A program made the position numbers and the translations under genes. The notes below the pieces were generated by a model, which was not told where the DNA came from, searched no databases, and saw only the letters and a program-made list of their open reading frames with translations. A stretch of 7,381 nt of DNA from contig CAJJXN010000069.1 in the NCBI GenBank assembly GCA_905197115.1, positions 1 to 7,381 on the forward strand, read 5' to 3'. This stretch comes from an uncultured Bacillota bacterium. GTDB taxonomy: Bacteria > Bacillota_I > Bacilli_A > RFN20 > CAG-631. Of this stretch, positions 6,430-7,381 are shown one piece after another; position 1 is the first letter of the stretch, and every line of letters begins with the position of its first letter.

Positions 6430-6990
6430 ATGGATAATATCATGCAATTTTCAAATAGAAACGAATTTAGAATATGGCTAGCTAATAATGCTTTAAGTAA
6501 TTTTGGAATATGGCTTTTGTTTGAAAAAAGCATGAATTCAAAAACATTAATGGCACATGAAGCTTTAGAAGAAGCACTTTGTTTTGGATGGATTGATGGA
6601 CAAATAAAAAAAATAGACGACAAAACTTATATGAAATATTTCTGTCAACGCAAAAAAAATAGTAAATGGTCACCAAAAAACAAAGATTTAACGAAAGATT
6701 TAATAAAGCGTGGTTTAATGACGGATTTTGGCATTTTAAAAATCAATGAAGCAAAAAAAAGTGGAAAGTGGGAAGAAAAATCAAATCCACCAATTACGGA
6801 AGAAGAAATTCAAATATTAATTTCTATCTTAAAAAATTATGAATTAGCTTATGCACATTTTTTAAAGATGCCTTTATCAATTCAAAAAACTTATACGCGT
6901 GCTTATTTTGATGCCAAAACAGATGCTGGACGAGAAAAAAGAATTGCTTGGATCGTAGATAGATTAAATAAAAAATTAAAGCCCATGTAA
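6430..6990 (+). CDS. YdeI/OmpD-associated family protein
   Basis: This 186-residue soluble protein has the hallmarks of the YdeI/OmpD-associated (COG4430-type) family: a leading W-x-NN region, HEALEEALCFGWIDGQIKKID (43-63), R-x5-WSPKN (74-84), a GLMTDFG turn, an AK-SGKW block (108-114) and a basic C-terminal end with REKRIAWIVDRLNKKLKPM. No signal peptide or membrane helix is seen, so it is probably cytoplasmic. Some family members have been tied to resistance to antimicrobial peptides or bacteriocins, but the biochemical role is not established and should not be assumed here. The ATG at 6430 has TAGGAG at a proper distance; an internal ATG at 6442 is less likely. It is transcribed away from gpr and toward the DUF4127 gene, with no terminator seen between the two plus-strand genes. 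Confidence 0.85.
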   Translation: MDNIMQFSNRNEFRIWLANNALSNFGIWLLFEKSMNSKTLMAHEALEEALCFGWIDGQIKKIDDKTYMKYFCQRKKNSKWSPKNKDLTKDLIKRGLMTDFGILKINEAKKSGKWEEKSNPPITEEEIQILISILKNYELAYAHFLKMPLSIQKTYTRAYFDAKTDAGREKRIAWIVDRLNKKLKPM

Positions 6991-7023
6991 TTTCATTTAT
7001 GGATAGTAAATAAAATAAATTTA

Positions 7024-7032
7024 TGTTAAAAT
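7024..7032 (+). promoter_or_regulatory. Extended -10 element before the DUF4127 gene
   Basis: TGTTAAAAT has the TG-N-TAAAAT form of an extended -10 and lies 25 bases before the ATG at 7058, with AGGTG as ribosome site. No good -35 hexamer is seen, which an extended -10 can tolerate. Confidence 0.4.
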
Positions 7033-7057
7033 AATTACGATAAATGAGGTGTTAAAA

Positions 7058-7381
7058 ATGAAAAAAATTGTCCATTTACCATTAGATGAAAGACCTTGTA
7101 CATATGGATATCCAAAACTTTTAGCCGATATGGCTAGTCAAGATGTAGAATTTGTTACAATTCCCCAAAATTTATTAGGAAAGCAAAAACAGCCTGCTAA
7201 ACATGAAAATATTTCAGCCTTTTTAAAAAAAGAATGTAAAAATGCCGATTATTTAATTATCGCAATTGATACTTTATTATATGGAGGAATTCTTCCTTCT
7301 CGTTTACATTATTTAAAAGAGGATGAAATCGTTTCACGTATAATGGAATTAAAAGAGTTAAAAAAAGAAAAACTAATTTTG
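7058..7381 (+). CDS. DUF4127 family protein, N-terminal 108 residues (cut by window end)
   Basis: The frame is open from the ATG at 7058 to the right edge, 108 codons, behind an AGGTG Shine-Dalgarno. The start MKKIVHLPLDERPC (residues 1-14) and the later block AIDTLLYGGILPSR are the conserved signatures of DUF4127 (Pfam PF13552), a family of large proteins, common in Bacillota, without known activity. The P-L-D-E-R-P-C and D-x-L-x-Y-G-G blocks are the kind of conserved polar clusters expected of an active site, but the reaction is unknown. No signal peptide is seen, so it is probably cytoplasmic. It may be transcribed from its own extended -10 or by readthrough from the YdeI-family gene 67 bases upstream. 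Confidence 0.9.
   Translation, partial: MKKIVHLPLDERPCTYGYPKLLADMASQDVEFVTIPQNLLGKQKQPAKHENISAFLKKECKNADYLIIAIDTLLYGGILPSRLHYLKEDEIVSRIMELKELKKEKLIL

Noticed and set aside
1..7381. Non-standard genetic code (TGA as Trp)
   Set aside because: All Trp codons in recognised genes are TGG and none of the genes needs TGA read-through; the complete genes happen all to end in TAA, so the data do not support a changed code.

Overview
The window is strongly AT-rich. All complete genes end in TAA, Trp is encoded by TGG, and Shine-Dalgarno sites are strong and extended. A germination protease gene (gpr) shows that the source is a spore-forming, low-GC Gram-positive bacterium (Bacillota). The compact gpr, the small lipoproteins and the base composition would suit the Erysipelotrichia/Turicibacter side of the phylum, but that placement is inference.

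Left part, minus strand (1-2772): a secreted or lipid-anchored zinc-dependent phospholipase C of the alpha-toxin/B. cereus PLC type, followed 15 bases later by the start of a multi-pass membrane protein that runs off the left edge. The phospholipase gene is split into two frames at a run of seven T. The conserved metal-binding residues lie on both sides of the break: HxxxD and H before it, HxxxE after it. The run is a perfectly phased U-UUU-UUU slippery heptamer, so a -1 slip would restore a 761-residue protein. That protein has a lipobox, an N-terminal extension, the catalytic domain, a ricin-type beta-trefoil and two more beta-rich regions. Without a slip the gene is dead or phase-off.

Between 2773 and 3091 there is no gene. 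A clear intrinsic terminator there (about 3056-3088) ends the next minus-strand unit.

Middle part, minus strand (3092-6292), in transcription order: gpr (spore protease), an unrecognised 98-residue single-helix protein, fmt (Met-tRNAi formyltransferase) and a lipoprotein with two thioredoxin-like domains. The genes are close (gaps of about 40-55 bases), face the same way and share the single terminator, so they may form one unit, possibly with an internal promoter before fmt. It mixes a sporulation gene, a translation-initiation gene and an extracytoplasmic thiol protein.

Right part, plus strand (6430-7381): a YdeI/OmpD-associated-family protein and the first 108 codons of a DUF4127 protein, divergent from gpr. 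No RNA genes, insertion sequences, CRISPR arrays or origins were seen. The observation most worth following up is the split phospholipase gene.
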